From Streptomyces colonosanans (GTDB taxonomy: Bacteria > Actinomycetota > Actinomycetes > Streptomycetales > Streptomycetaceae), in contig NZ_MLYP01000023.1 in the NCBI RefSeq assembly GCF_001866645.1, positions 19,501 to 83,500 on the forward strand: a DNA stretch of 64,000 nucleotides, read 5' to 3'. The notes under the pieces are model-generated. The model was given only the letters and a program-made list of their open reading frames with translations. It was not told where the DNA came from and did not search any database. Of this stretch, positions 40,308 to 49,058 are shown in pieces. Position numbers and translations under genes: made by a program. The stretch's first letter is position 1; each line of letters opens with the position of its first letter.

Positions 40308-41252
40308 GTGATCATTGACCGGAATGCGGGTGTTACCCCGAACCGTTACGAAAGTACCTGGCTCAACCGCACCATCGGCAAGCGGATAGCGCGCGCTGAC
40401 CGAGACGACATGCTGCGTGCGTTGCTGTGGGTGAGTGAAGTCCGCCTGGCCGACGACATTGCGGCAGCTTGGCGTGCGTTCCATCGCGAACTCGCTCGGG
40501 AGTACACCGAGGCCGGACGTCGACGGGACAACCTGGCGTGGCAGCGCAGCGACCAGATAGCCGTTGACTGTCACAAAGCTGCCGACGAACTCGCCGACAA
40601 GCTGTGGGATGAGCAACAGGAAGCCGCAGACGCTCTGAGGCAGTGTCAGGACATCGTCCAAGAGTTCACCACTCGGTTGGAGCTGCGCCTCGACGATGAC
40701 CAGGGCGACCTCACGCGCGCTGCGCTGGCGCTTCTGAACGACCATTTGCCGCCAGCGAGGCAGCGGTTCACCGCGCTGATGTCGAATGACCGGCAGGAGC
40801 TGCACACTCTGGCGACATTGGAAGAGCGCAAGCGCCGGGCCGCGAGTACACAGTGCACAACCATCGAACAGCTCGACGCGATGGAGCAGCACGAGTTCAA
40901 TGTCACAGTGCTGCAGGCTCTCAAGAGATCAGGTTTCCAAGTGCATTCCCGTGGGCCGAGAGTCCTCGAAGTCTCTCGTGACGGTGGAGAAGGCCTCGTC
41001 TACTGCGCGCACGTTCAACACCCCGGCCACAACGAGACGACTGATGTCCGCACGATGCTGACCGCACAGCGTCTGGCCGAGACCAGAGGCTTCCCCGGAG
41101 TTCTACTGGTCACCAACCTCAGGTACCTCTCAAGACCCGCGTACCGGCTCCTCCAAGAATGGGACGACAACTTTCGGATCGTGCAGCGGTTCGACCTGCA
41201 GCAGTGGCTCGGATGGGACGTGCCCCTGCGCAGCCTGCTGGGGTCTGCCTGA
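40308..41252 (+). CDS. Mrr-like nuclease paralogue with a degenerate catalytic motif
   Basis: This 314-residue protein is a paralogue of the next one: both begin with a helical domain (ADRDDMLRALLWVSEVRLADD against SDDDLLAAYLHWTEAHIAHE) and end with a restriction-endonuclease-like domain. The catalytic segment here reads LVYCAHVQ where an active enzyme has a QxK, so it is probably inactive. GTG 40308 starts 97 bp after the 54-bp palindrome. It may be a structural or sensing partner of 41252-42214. Confidence 0.65.
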   Translation: MIIDRNAGVTPNRYESTWLNRTIGKRIARADRDDMLRALLWVSEVRLADDIAAAWRAFHRELAREYTEAGRRRDNLAWQRSDQIAVDCHKAADELADKLWDEQQEAADALRQCQDIVQEFTTRLELRLDDDQGDLTRAALALLNDHLPPARQRFTALMSNDRQELHTLATLEERKRRAASTQCTTIEQLDAMEQHEFNVTVLQALKRSGFQVHSRGPRVLEVSRDGGEGLVYCAHVQHPGHNETTDVRTMLTAQRLAETRGFPGVLLVTNLRYLSRPAYRLLQEWDDNFRIVQRFDLQQWLGWDVPLRSLLGSA

Positions 41253-42214
41253 TGCATATCAACTGGGCCACCACCGTGCTGTTCCCCGACTACCCCGGCA
41301 CTCAGCTCCAAGCACGTTTGCGGCGTCGAATTTCAGAGGCGTCAGACGATGACCTGCTGGCGGCGTATCTTCACTGGACCGAGGCGCACATTGCGCATGA
41401 AGTCAATGCTGCTGCCAGTGACCTAGCAGCGAGGATCCGGAACGAGATGGGTCACCTGGAGGCCTTGGTCGCGTCTGCGGGGACCCCGTTCACCCGGAGC
41501 TACCTCCAAGCACACGCTGCCCTTCGCCTTGTCCTTGACCGGGAAAGCCGCATGGTCGTGAACGCCGTCCAAAAGTCACAGACCGTGCGGCGAGTACTAC
41601 ATGAGCAAACAGGCCGCGATCACACCAACCGGTACAGAGACGCCACCGATGCAGCTCTCTCACCGGTGGAGAGCATCGGGACCATCCAGGCACAACTGGC
41701 CCGAGCCGAACAGGACGTGCAGAACGCCCTAGCGCAGCATCGCGACGAGATGCACAACCTCTCATCGCTCGAACAGGAGATGGAACTCTTCCTGGCTTCG
41801 GAAGACAGCGTGGCTCTAGCAGAGATCCACGACATGACATCGACCGCTTTCGAGCAGACCGTCGCTGCGCTCGCCAGGCGCGATGGGAACCAGGTCACCC
41901 GAGAAAGTGGCGGCGCCCGAGATCTCGGGGCAGACGTGATCGCGCTGACCCCCGACCGCCTACGCATCGTGTTCCAGTGCAAGCACCGTCAGGCCGGAGT
42001 CGGGAAGGTCGGCTCGCCGGACATGCAGACCCTCAACGGGACGGCCCGTCCGGAGCACAAGGCCGACATCGTCGTCGCAGTGACTAACGGGACATTCACC
42101 AAACCCGCGACCGACTTCGCGCGCACCCACGACATTCACCTTCTGGACCAAGCGCGGCTGCAACGCTGGGCCACATGGGGCGAGCCCTTGTCATCCGTTC
42201 TGAACCTCGCATAG
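41252..42214 (+). CDS. Mrr-like restriction endonuclease
   Basis: This 320-residue protein shares its N-terminal helical domain with the preceding gene, and its ATG overlaps that stop (TGATG). The C-terminal Mrr/PD-(D/E)xK domain at about 205-315 keeps the expected catalytic sequence: DLGADVIALT (Asp), then RIVFQCKH (QxK), then ADIVVAVTNG. Mrr enzymes cut modified or foreign DNA. As a coupled pair of one active and one inactive copy, the genes may form a defence or plasmid-control module. Confidence 0.75.
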   Translation: MHINWATTVLFPDYPGTQLQARLRRRISEASDDDLLAAYLHWTEAHIAHEVNAAASDLAARIRNEMGHLEALVASAGTPFTRSYLQAHAALRLVLDRESRMVVNAVQKSQTVRRVLHEQTGRDHTNRYRDATDAALSPVESIGTIQAQLARAEQDVQNALAQHRDEMHNLSSLEQEMELFLASEDSVALAEIHDMTSTAFEQTVAALARRDGNQVTRESGGARDLGADVIALTPDRLRIVFQCKHRQAGVGKVGSPDMQTLNGTARPEHKADIVVAVTNGTFTKPATDFARTHDIHLLDQARLQRWATWGEPLSSVLNLA

Positions 42215-42250
42215 GACCCATCAGAGCGCAACAGCGCTCTGACTCGGTTC

Positions 42251-42304
42251 ACAGCAGGGACGTGTGGCACAGCAGGGACGTGTGGCACAGCAGGGACGTG
42301 TGGC
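42251..42304. repeat. Three perfect 18-bp tandem repeats
   Basis: ACAGCAGGGACGTGTGGC occurs three times head-to-tail without a gap. It lies in a noncoding stretch after the Mrr pair. It may be an iteron set or a slippage product. Confidence 0.85.
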
Positions 42305-42429
42305 ACCGCATTTGCATGGCCCTCTGTAGGGGCCGTGAGTGCGAATGACGGTGTTCGTCGGGCGGGTGCGGTGTCGCCGCCGGCGCCCGCCGTGCCGCGC
42401 CCCTGAGCAGTTGCACGCGTGGTGGCGGG

Positions 42430-43241
42430 CGTCCGCGGTCCTCAACTTCGGGCAGCGCCTGGTCGATGGGCTCCTTTAGCGCTGCCGGGCGGCCGGGGCA
42501 GCGATCCGGGCCCGAGTGGGCCCGCGGGTGAACACCGCGCTTGCCGCCGTCGTCTACACCGTGCGCCGAACCTTCGCCTACGTCCTGGCCGAAGCCCGCA
42601 GGCACCTGCTGGAGACGCTGCGCGGCCGCGCGTTCGCGCCCTGGCTGGACAACTACATCGCCGACAAGGCCGTCGCCCGCCACTTACGCCAGCTCACCGT
42701 TCCTCCGAAGGGCCGCCCGATCCCGGAGCCGGACCAGATCACCTACACCGCCGACTTCCCCTGGCCCGCCCGCTGGTGGATCGCCGGCACCGACGGCAAA
42801 CCACACCGGGAGTCGACCTGGTACGAACGGGCCCGGGTCGCCAGCCTCGCGCTGTAGAACGCGATCCGCGCCACCCGCACCGCCCCCGTAAAGCAGGACG
42901 AAGCCCCAGCCGCGACCGCGTCGACCGCAGCGCGCACCGACGACCACCGTCACGACCAGGCGGCGGCCACACCGCACGCCGTCGACCACCCAGGCCAGGA
43001 TGCCGCGCGCGCCCCGGCGCAGCGGGCCGTCGCCGTCCACGCCCACCAGCAGGCCGCGATGCCGGAGCAACTGGAGGGCCGCACGACCGACCTCGCGACG
43101 TGGATGCGTACGCCGGCGAACCTGGACCGGTTCACCGCCTTCAAGCGCGAGGCTGATGCCGGCCGCCGCGCCATCGCCGACCGGCAGCAGCCCGGACGCG
43201 TCCGGCCCCGCCGATCAGTAGCACCACACGCCCCGGCCTGA
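42430..43241 (+). pseudogene. Decayed relaxase C-terminal copy
   Basis: One frame reads as relaxase-like protein across two in-frame TAG codons (42477 and 42855) to a stop at 43239. Its segment VVYTVRRTFAYVLAEARRHL, then LRGRAFAPWLDNYI resembles VVYVMRGAFKRRHLLAEARR and LRGRPHEPGLDDQI in the intact relaxase (51104-52927), and the tail has LATWMRTPANLDRFTAFK. The N-terminal catalytic part is missing. It is a remnant of a second MobF gene. Confidence 0.65.
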
Positions 43242-43376
43242 CGCGGGCAGGGGAGCGGGCCGCGACTGCTGAGGGATGCCAACCGGCCAGCGCGTGGCCG
43301 ATCTGCGTCTTCGCCCTGTCTCGGCCTCGGGGCGGATCGAGAATCGGGAAGTTGGCACCCGGCACGGGAGGAACCC

Positions 43377-43961
43377 TTGACCGACCTGCACGAACCGCTG
43401 GAACCGCTCGACAGCTACCCCGACGAACTGCCCCCGCCCCGCCAGCGCGGCGACGTGAACCTGGTGGGCCTGCTCAGCGTCGCCGACGATCTCGCCCGCA
43501 GCCTGTCGGCGCTGAAGATCCGGGTGCAGCCCTACAACCCGAAGACCTCGCTCGTCAGCCCCGAGAAGGCGCGCGAGAACCTGGAGAAGGAAGTCGACCG
43601 CCTCCTAGAGAAGGCCGTCCACCTCCAGCGCCACGCCCACGCCGCCATGCTCAGGCGGTGTGTCCTGGGAGCGGACTCCAAGGAGGACTGCTCGACCGAG
43701 GGCGCCCGCCTCCAGCTCAACGTCTGGGACGACACAACACGGCGGGACATCGTCGAAGACGGCACCACCGGCTGCGTCGCCCACACCGTCGATGCCGCCC
43801 GCCGGACCATGGCCGACCCCGCCAGCCGCAAGATCCTGCTCGCCTTCGTCCATGACGACGAAGGAGCCGCCGTCTCGAGCGCCCTCGGACTCGGGCCAGC
43901 CGACACCGAGCAGTTCCTGCACCGCGGCCTGACCCTGCGCCCCGAACACCGCGTCTCCTGA
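43377..43961 (+). CDS. Hypothetical protein
   Basis: This 194-residue protein starts at TTG 43377 with GGGAGGA upstream. It has an acidic, Pro-rich N-terminus, a helical middle (EKARENLEKEVDRLLEKAVHL) and an alpha/beta C-terminus. Not recognised. Confidence 0.6.
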   Translation: MTDLHEPLEPLDSYPDELPPPRQRGDVNLVGLLSVADDLARSLSALKIRVQPYNPKTSLVSPEKARENLEKEVDRLLEKAVHLQRHAHAAMLRRCVLGADSKEDCSTEGARLQLNVWDDTTRRDIVEDGTTGCVAHTVDAARRTMADPASRKILLAFVHDDEGAAVSSALGLGPADTEQFLHRGLTLRPEHRVS

Positions 43962-44003
43962 CCTCGCCGCCCCACCAGGCACAGCCCGCATTGGAGCGCC
44001 ACG

Positions 44004-44735
44004 TTGACCTTCGAGCCAGTCGACCTGAACCTGACCGATCCGACGAAGGGCTACCTGAACTTCGTCCTCTACACCGAGGCGCGCCTCGGCATCGCCGCGA
44101 CGTCGCTGAACGCCGATCTGTCCATCGAGGCACCCCAGACCCAGACACCTCACTTCCAGGAGTGGCTGAGCAGGCTGGTGCGCTGCGAGCCGAACGCGAT
44201 GCACTGCACGCTCGTGGAGCAGACGAAGATCCCGGCCCTGTTCCACCCCTGCGTCACGGAGGACAAGAACAGCCCATCGGCGATCTCCGGATCGGGCTGT
44301 GTGTGCCGCCAGACCTTCTACGATCCCGAATTCGGGCTGCCCGTCGTAGCCGAGCATTTCAAGCACGTAGGCGAGGGAGGCACGGACCAGTGGACTTACC
44401 AGACGTACGCCCCGCTCGACCTGCGTCCTGACGACACCTTCAGCCGCTTCATCACCGGCCGCGGCCTGTTCTGGGCCCGTACGGAGAAGGGCCTCCTGTC
44501 GATCCTGCCGCAGCGCGAAGCCCTCGGTTACAACATCGGCTACAGCGGCGGCGGCCCTCACGCTCTGGCCGCCTACCTCACCCAGGTCGCCGACACCGAC
44601 GGTCAGAACACGGCCGCCGGCCCCCGGTACGAGAAGGCGCACCCCGCGATCGTCGCCTGGACCCAGAGCAGCGCGGCCGACCGCGGAACGAACGAACTGA
44701 CGCTGAGCGATCTCAAGGCCATGTTGCAGAGCTGA
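44004..44735 (+). CDS. Hypothetical protein
   Basis: This 243-residue protein starts at TTG 44004 with GGAG upstream and follows the previous gene by 42 bases. It is a globular mixed protein with scattered cysteines (SGSGCVCRQTFYD). It ends at a strong terminator. Not recognised. Confidence 0.6.
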   Translation: MTFEPVDLNLTDPTKGYLNFVLYTEARLGIAATSLNADLSIEAPQTQTPHFQEWLSRLVRCEPNAMHCTLVEQTKIPALFHPCVTEDKNSPSAISGSGCVCRQTFYDPEFGLPVVAEHFKHVGEGGTDQWTYQTYAPLDLRPDDTFSRFITGRGLFWARTEKGLLSILPQREALGYNIGYSGGGPHALAAYLTQVADTDGQNTAAGPRYEKAHPAIVAWTQSSAADRGTNELTLSDLKAMLQS

Positions 44736-44747
44736 CCAGCGCTACAC

Positions 44748-44787
44748 GCGGCCGCCCCACAGACCGGCCCGTCTGTGGGGCGGCCGC
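44748..44787. terminator. Strong terminator between convergent genes
   Basis: GCGGCCGCCCCACAGA pairs perfectly with TCTGTGGGGCGGCCGC across an eight-base loop; it separates 44004-44735 from the leftward gene at 44882. Confidence 0.8.
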
Positions 44788-44881
44788 GCTCCGCCTCGCG
44801 GAACGCAGATGGAAGCAGCCCGCACGGGATGGCCTGCTACGACAGGCAGTGACGGGCCGCCGCACGTGGCTCCTTCTCCGC

Positions 44882-45097
44882 CTAGTGCTTCGAGTCAATT
44901 TCCTGGCGCAGGTCCAGGAAACACCGCAGCCGCACACCCGGTTCGCCGGGATCCCGTGTCGTACGGTCCGCGATCGCGGTTGCCCACCGCTCGGCGAGCG
45001 CGGCCTGGAACGCGAACGCTGTCTCGTCATCGACTGCAGCCACCTCCACCACGACCAGCCCTGGCTCTGCAACATGCGCGTCAGTGATCGGCCTCAT
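44882..45097 (-). CDS. Small protein of the DUF6207 type
   Basis: This 71-residue protein begins MRPITDAHVAEPGLVVVEVAAVDDET and ends with a PGEPGVRLRCFLDLRQ segment, the layout of a small Streptomyces family I recall as DUF6207. It starts at ATG 45097. The role is unknown. Confidence 0.65.
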   Translation of the reverse strand: MRPITDAHVAEPGLVVVEVAAVDDETAFAFQAALAERWATAIADRTTRDPGEPGVRLRCFLDLRQEIDSKH

Positions 45098-45385
45098 GCC
45101 TGGCAGTACGCCCCAACACCCGCAGGGGTTCTGTGATCGAGGGCGGGTTCACCCGACCGAGTGGGCAAACACAGGACGCTGCCGGGCTTGAGGGGCCGGT
45201 CTCGCGACTGATGCCTACTGGCTGCGTACCCCACCACGACCCCGACCATGGCCAGAGCATCCCGACCACAGGCCCGACCACGGCTGGTCAGCGCGGTCCC
45301 GAGCGCGTCCGGAGCGCGGCGCCCCTCGACGCGGCGCCGGCTGAAAGCAGCGGCTGCTTTCGTGGCGTTTTCGTGGTGCCCAGGG
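45098..45385. other. Noncoding gap with GACCA repeats
   Basis: No convincing gene. CCGACCA occurs three times around 45242-45280, and the 18-mer CCGACCACAGGCCCGACC at 45262-45279 is found again, identical, at 57687-57704. Confidence 0.55.
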
Positions 45386-46237
45386 TCAGCGCAGTGTGTC
45401 GAGGGCCTTTACGATCAGGGCGCGGGCGTCTGCGCCGTACACGGCCATGCTGCGCAGCTGCTCAAACGCCTTGATGTACAGGGCGATTTCGGAGGGCTGG
45501 GTGACCTGTACGCGCGCTGCCAGCAGTTCCACCGAGACGAGCGCGTCGTCGTACACGTGGAACAACTCCTGTGGCCACATAGGGCGCTCCGGCCTCGCCG
45601 TAGGGATGATGCCCAGCGACACTGACGGTAGGGCGCCGGCGGTCAGGAGGTAGCCAAGCTGCGCGGCCATCGCGTCGTTGTCCCCCAACCGGTAATAGAG
45701 CGCGGGCTCTTCGATGACCATGGAGAACCGGTGGCCGGCTTCGTGGAGGATGCGTGACCGTTCGAGCCGCGCGGCTACGGCCTCCGCTACGTCGTTGGGG
45801 ATGTCGCGGAACGTGGTGATCGAGGACATCAGCCCCAGTGCGTAGCCCTCGGTCTGGAGCAGGCCGGGAACAAGGGTGGGCGAGTAGACACGGAAGTGCT
45901 TCGTGGACTTGAACAACGGGACGTAGCTGTTCTGCAACTGCTTCAGCCCTGTACGGGCCCTGCGCCGCCACTCCACGTACATGGACTCCGCGTGGCGGGA
46001 CTGCACGATGATGTCGTCGGCCTGGCCAGCGGCGCCGCACGCGTCGCACCAGCGTCGGATGTCGTCGGCCGAGGGCGGCGTGCGGGCCCCCTCGATCCGG
46101 TACGTCTTCGGATGGCTCCATCCGCAGCGCGCGGCCAGCTCAGGCCCCGTGATCCCGGCATCGGCTCGCAGGTCCCGCAGGCGGTGAGCGACTGCTTCAC
46201 GAGCGGCCTGCGCCGAGGATGAAGGAGAGATGGGCAT
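45386..46237 (-). CDS. XRE-family regulator with DUF5753
   Basis: This 283-residue protein is a typical Streptomyces XRE/DUF5753 regulator: an N-terminal helix-turn-helix (GITGPELAARCGWSHPKTYRI, about residues 28-48) and a ligand-like DUF5753 domain (TLVPGLLQTEGYALGLM, then VIEEPALYYRLG). ATG 46237 is preceded by GAAGGAGAG-type sequence. It forms an operon with 46261-46788 and 46760-47020. Confidence 0.85.
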   Translation of the reverse strand: MPISPSSSAQAAREAVAHRLRDLRADAGITGPELAARCGWSHPKTYRIEGARTPPSADDIRRWCDACGAAGQADDIIVQSRHAESMYVEWRRRARTGLKQLQNSYVPLFKSTKHFRVYSPTLVPGLLQTEGYALGLMSSITTFRDIPNDVAEAVAARLERSRILHEAGHRFSMVIEEPALYYRLGDNDAMAAQLGYLLTAGALPSVSLGIIPTARPERPMWPQELFHVYDDALVSVELLAARVQVTQPSEIALYIKAFEQLRSMAVYGADARALIVKALDTLR

Positions 46238-46260
46238 GAGCTGGCCTGACCACTTTCGCG

Positions 46261-46788
46261 CTAGGTGATCTTGTAGTTTTCGTGTGGGACAGCGCGCGCC
46301 CACACCTCTTTGAAGGCATCGGCACACAGCTTGGCCGCTGCCCGGTTCTCGCTGATCTCTCCGCCTGCGGAGGCGCCATCGCCGGTGAAGTGGTTCCAGC
46401 GAATGAGGCGACCGTCGATGAGCCAGAAGTCGTTGCCCGGCAGTGCAATGTCCGAGGCGCGCCGACGCGGCAGCCACCGCACCTGTTCGCCCGCGGCGAT
46501 GTTGGTGAACGTGCCGTCGTACAGGAAGCGCGTGTACTCGCTGACCGGTTCGGAAACAATCCGGGCCCGGCGCACCACGACTCCGCGGCCTACTGTCCCC
46601 TGGATCAGGTCGAGCCACGGCCGCCACCAGGACTCACGGTCAGCCGGATCGTGACGAAACCCGGCCCGCCACTGGGCGAACGGACCCTCCTCGTAGTCGA
46701 CGGCGTAGGAGTCCCGCATCTCCAAGTGGATGGCTGAGTGTCGCGCGCCGCCGAGGAGTTCAGGCCACGTGGGGACGCTCAAGGGCAT
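46261..46788 (-). CDS. DUF6879-family protein
   Basis: This 175-residue protein matches a family I recall as DUF6879, with HLEMRDSYAVDYEEGPFAQWRAG, RRARIVSEPVSEYTRFLYD and NDFWLIDGRLIRWNHFTGDG. Members almost always sit next to XRE/DUF5753 regulators, as here. It overlaps the preceding small gene by 29 bases. Confidence 0.75.
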   Translation of the reverse strand: MPLSVPTWPELLGGARHSAIHLEMRDSYAVDYEEGPFAQWRAGFRHDPADRESWWRPWLDLIQGTVGRGVVVRRARIVSEPVSEYTRFLYDGTFTNIAAGEQVRWLPRRRASDIALPGNDFWLIDGRLIRWNHFTGDGASAGGEISENRAAAKLCADAFKEVWARAVPHENYKIT

Positions 46789-47020
46789 CGCATGCCTCCC
46801 TGATCATCGGCACCATCCTTGCCGGAATCCTGATGACCGCCTCGTGGTCCGGGATCCCCTTGGCGTGGCCGGGAACCTCGAACGCCGCGCACTCCGCTTC
46901 GAGGTCCGGGCCCGGCATCCAACCTTGCAATACGAGTTCGTTCTTCTCCTGGTCGACCCATACCGTCGGGCTCTCGCCGTCGCCTGTGTTCGGGTCGATC
47001 CCGATGAACTGTAGGGACAT
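46760..47020 (-). CDS. Small protein, first gene of the XRE/DUF6879 operon
   Basis: This 86-residue protein starts at ATG 47020 with GGGAGG five bases upstream. It is a small beta-rich acidic protein (MSLQFIGIDPNTGDGESPTVWV) of the kind that pairs with XRE regulators in Streptomyces. Its end overlaps the start of the DUF6879 gene. Confidence 0.65.
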   Translation of the reverse strand: MSLQFIGIDPNTGDGESPTVWVDQEKNELVLQGWMPGPDLEAECAAFEVPGHAKGIPDHEAVIRIPARMVPMIREACDALERPHVA

Positions 47021-47225
47021 GGCCGCCTCCCACACGTGTGGTGTTCAGGGATGTACACCACCGTCTTGCCTGAGACTCGCCAGGTCAAGGTGACAACAAC
47101 TCGCGTGTACATCGGTGCACATTGCTGGATGCCGTGCACATTGCGCCCCTAGCGTCGGAAGACATGACGAAACCCCGGTGAGGCCGTCACCTCCCGGGCG
47201 TGGCTGATGCCCGAGGAGCGCCGAC

Positions 47226-47612
47226 ATGACGGACCATGCCGCCCCTGCACAGACTGCGGCTGTGCTGGAGACCTTGTTGAAGGTTCCGGCCCCAGTCGTC
47301 CCACTCCTGGCGCTCCCGCCCCTGAAGGACGTCACCGACGGCCAGTCCCGCGGCACCGACTGCGTGTGGTGCCGCGACCCGCTCACGCTCGCGACAGCCG
47401 TCGACCTGGGTACGCAAAAGAGCCCACAGGACGGACCCTCGCCGACCACAGGGGCGACCTGGTACCCGCGCACCTGCCAGCCCTGCATGGCCGACCACGC
47501 CCACCGGGCACTGTTTGAGCACGCCCGGATCTGCGAGCAGTGCGTAGACGAGACCGGGGAGTGCAAGGTTGGGCGTGTCCTGTACCGGCTGATCCGGGAG
47601 GGGCGACGATGA
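47226..47612 (+). CDS. Zinc-binding hypothetical protein
   Basis: This 128-residue protein starts at ATG 47226, divergent from the XRE operon. It has the cysteine pairs CVWCRDPL, CQPCMADHAH and CEQCVDETGEC, a likely zinc fold. Confidence 0.65.
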   Translation: MTDHAAPAQTAAVLETLLKVPAPVVPLLALPPLKDVTDGQSRGTDCVWCRDPLTLATAVDLGTQKSPQDGPSPTTGATWYPRTCQPCMADHAHRALFEHARICEQCVDETGECKVGRVLYRLIREGRR

Positions 47613-47781
47613 CGAACACCGCCCGGTCGCCCCACGAGGTGCCCGAAGAGCAGCGGTCCTTGGCGGCCGGCCGCCCGGCTACTGCTGGATGCAGAACCCG
47701 AACGCGCGGGGCCGGTGTACGTGGTCACCTGGCCACAAGGGCAAGCATCGGGACTGCTACGCGAGCACCGAATGGTCGTAG
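47609..47781 (+). pseudogene. Frameshifted small gene
   Basis: An ATG at 47609 overlaps the previous stop and reads MTNTARSPHEVPEEQR; the coding pattern then jumps to another frame, RPPGYCWMQNPNARGRCTW followed by SPGHKGKHRDCYASTEW, ending at TAG 47779. The two parts together match a common small Streptomyces protein, so a frameshift near 47655 is likely. Confidence 0.5.
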
Positions 47782-47958
47782 CCTTCCCGGTCCCGGCATG
47801 CCGGGACGGTCGATGAACGACGCCGCGCCCGTCAGGGCCCTGTGACCGCCGAGCCCCCAGACGCGACCGAAGGATCCCTGGGGTGCGCGGCCTATCACCA
47901 CCACGGCCGGCCCACCTGGGCCGGGCGAGCACCACTCGAAACCGAGAGGGGCACCATC

Positions 47959-48363
47959 GTGAGCACCGCAACGACCGAGCTGCGCCGGTTCCTGACCATC
48001 ACCGGCCAGCGCCTCAAGAACGGCCAGCCCGCGCCCGAGATGTTCTCCCCGGCCGTGGACGCGGCCTGGCACGAGATGCTCGGCACCTCCCAGTACGCGG
48101 CCCTTTGCCAGGAGTCCGCGGGTCAGCCGATCGGCCACATCGCCAACAAGGGCCACGGCCCGATCGCCTGGGTCACCGCCTACGAGGAGGCGTACGGACC
48201 GCTGCCGCAGATCTGGTTCACCGACGCCGACGGCAACGTGGACCAGGAGGCGCTCGCCCGCTACCGCACCACCGGCACCGTGGTCGCCGAGTGGGACTGC
48301 ACCCCGACCGGCGGCGACGGCGACGACGTCACGCCCCAGCGGCCGGAGACCGGCCGCCGGTGA
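47959..48363 (+). CDS. Hypothetical protein, first gene of the kinase operon
   Basis: This 134-residue protein starts at GTG 47959 with GAGAGGGG upstream. The segment VDAAWHEMLGTSQYAALCQ and IGHIANKGHG resemble small proteins annotated as glycine-rich-domain relatives, where a WH pair and a distant Cys/His are conserved. Its stop overlaps the next start. Confidence 0.55.
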   Translation: MSTATTELRRFLTITGQRLKNGQPAPEMFSPAVDAAWHEMLGTSQYAALCQESAGQPIGHIANKGHGPIAWVTAYEEAYGPLPQIWFTDADGNVDQEALARYRTTGTVVAEWDCTPTGGDGDDVTPQRPETGRR

Positions 48364-49058
48364 CCATCCCACGCACCACGACAGCGCCCCGGCCGACCGC
48401 CGGGGCGCTGCGCCTTGTTGAGGCCAGCACCACCAGCCCGACGACCGTGGACATCAGCGCCTACGTGCAGCAGATGACCGCCCACTGCCCCTACCTTGCT
48501 CCCTCGCTCCGCCAGGGCATGACGACCTGGACGGTCTACCGCGTCGACGGTGACGCCGAAGCGGTTCAGGCGGAGCTCTTCTACGCGGGCGTCCAGGCGG
48601 CGGAGTGGCTGAGGCCGCTGCTGAACCGGCCGCACGGCCTCCTGCGGTGCGAGAACATCGTGCTCCTGGGCGAGGTACCCGGCACAACACACCGTGAGGT
48701 GATGGCCTGGCCGCACTGGGCCCTGAAGAACCTCTACGGGCCGGTCGGGGTCATGTTCGGCAAGTTCTACGCGGGACAAGAGGAGGTCACTGAGGCCGGC
48801 CAGCGGATCCCGGCCGCCCCCGCTTCGTTCCTCCCCGTCAGGGCCGCCGCCCGCCGGCGCGACCCGCGCTTCCTCACCGCGACCCCGGACCTGGCCGCTG
48901 CGCTCGCCGTGGCCGAGGACGACGGCCGCGGCGTGTTCGAGCACATTCCCACCCAGTGGCAGGAGATCCGCACATGGGCCAGACACCTTCTCCCCCCAGC
49001 GAAGCCGTCGACCTCCTCACCCGACAGATCGGTGAGCCCACCTCGACGCAGCTCCTGA
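48360..49058 (+). CDS. Hypothetical protein of the kinase operon
   Basis: This 232-residue protein starts at GTG 48360, coupled to the previous gene. The N-terminal 190 residues form a conserved-looking domain (CPYLAPSLRQGMTTWTVYRVDGD, then LLRCENIVLLGEVPGTTHREV, KNLYGPVGVMFGKFY). The last 30 residues overlap the start of the kinase gene. No enzyme motif is seen. Its partners are a protein kinase and an acetyltransferase. Confidence 0.6.
   Translation: MTIPRTTTAPRPTAGALRLVEASTTSPTTVDISAYVQQMTAHCPYLAPSLRQGMTTWTVYRVDGDAEAVQAELFYAGVQAAEWLRPLLNRPHGLLRCENIVLLGEVPGTTHREVMAWPHWALKNLYGPVGVMFGKFYAGQEEVTEAGQRIPAAPASFLPVRAAARRRDPRFLTATPDLAAALAVAEDDGRGVFEHIPTQWQEIRTWARHLLPPAKPSTSSPDRSVSPPRRSS

Noticed and set aside
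42251..42304. CRISPR-like array from three direct repeats
   Set aside because: The repeats are contiguous with no spacers, so this is a tandem repeat, not a CRISPR array. No cas genes are present.
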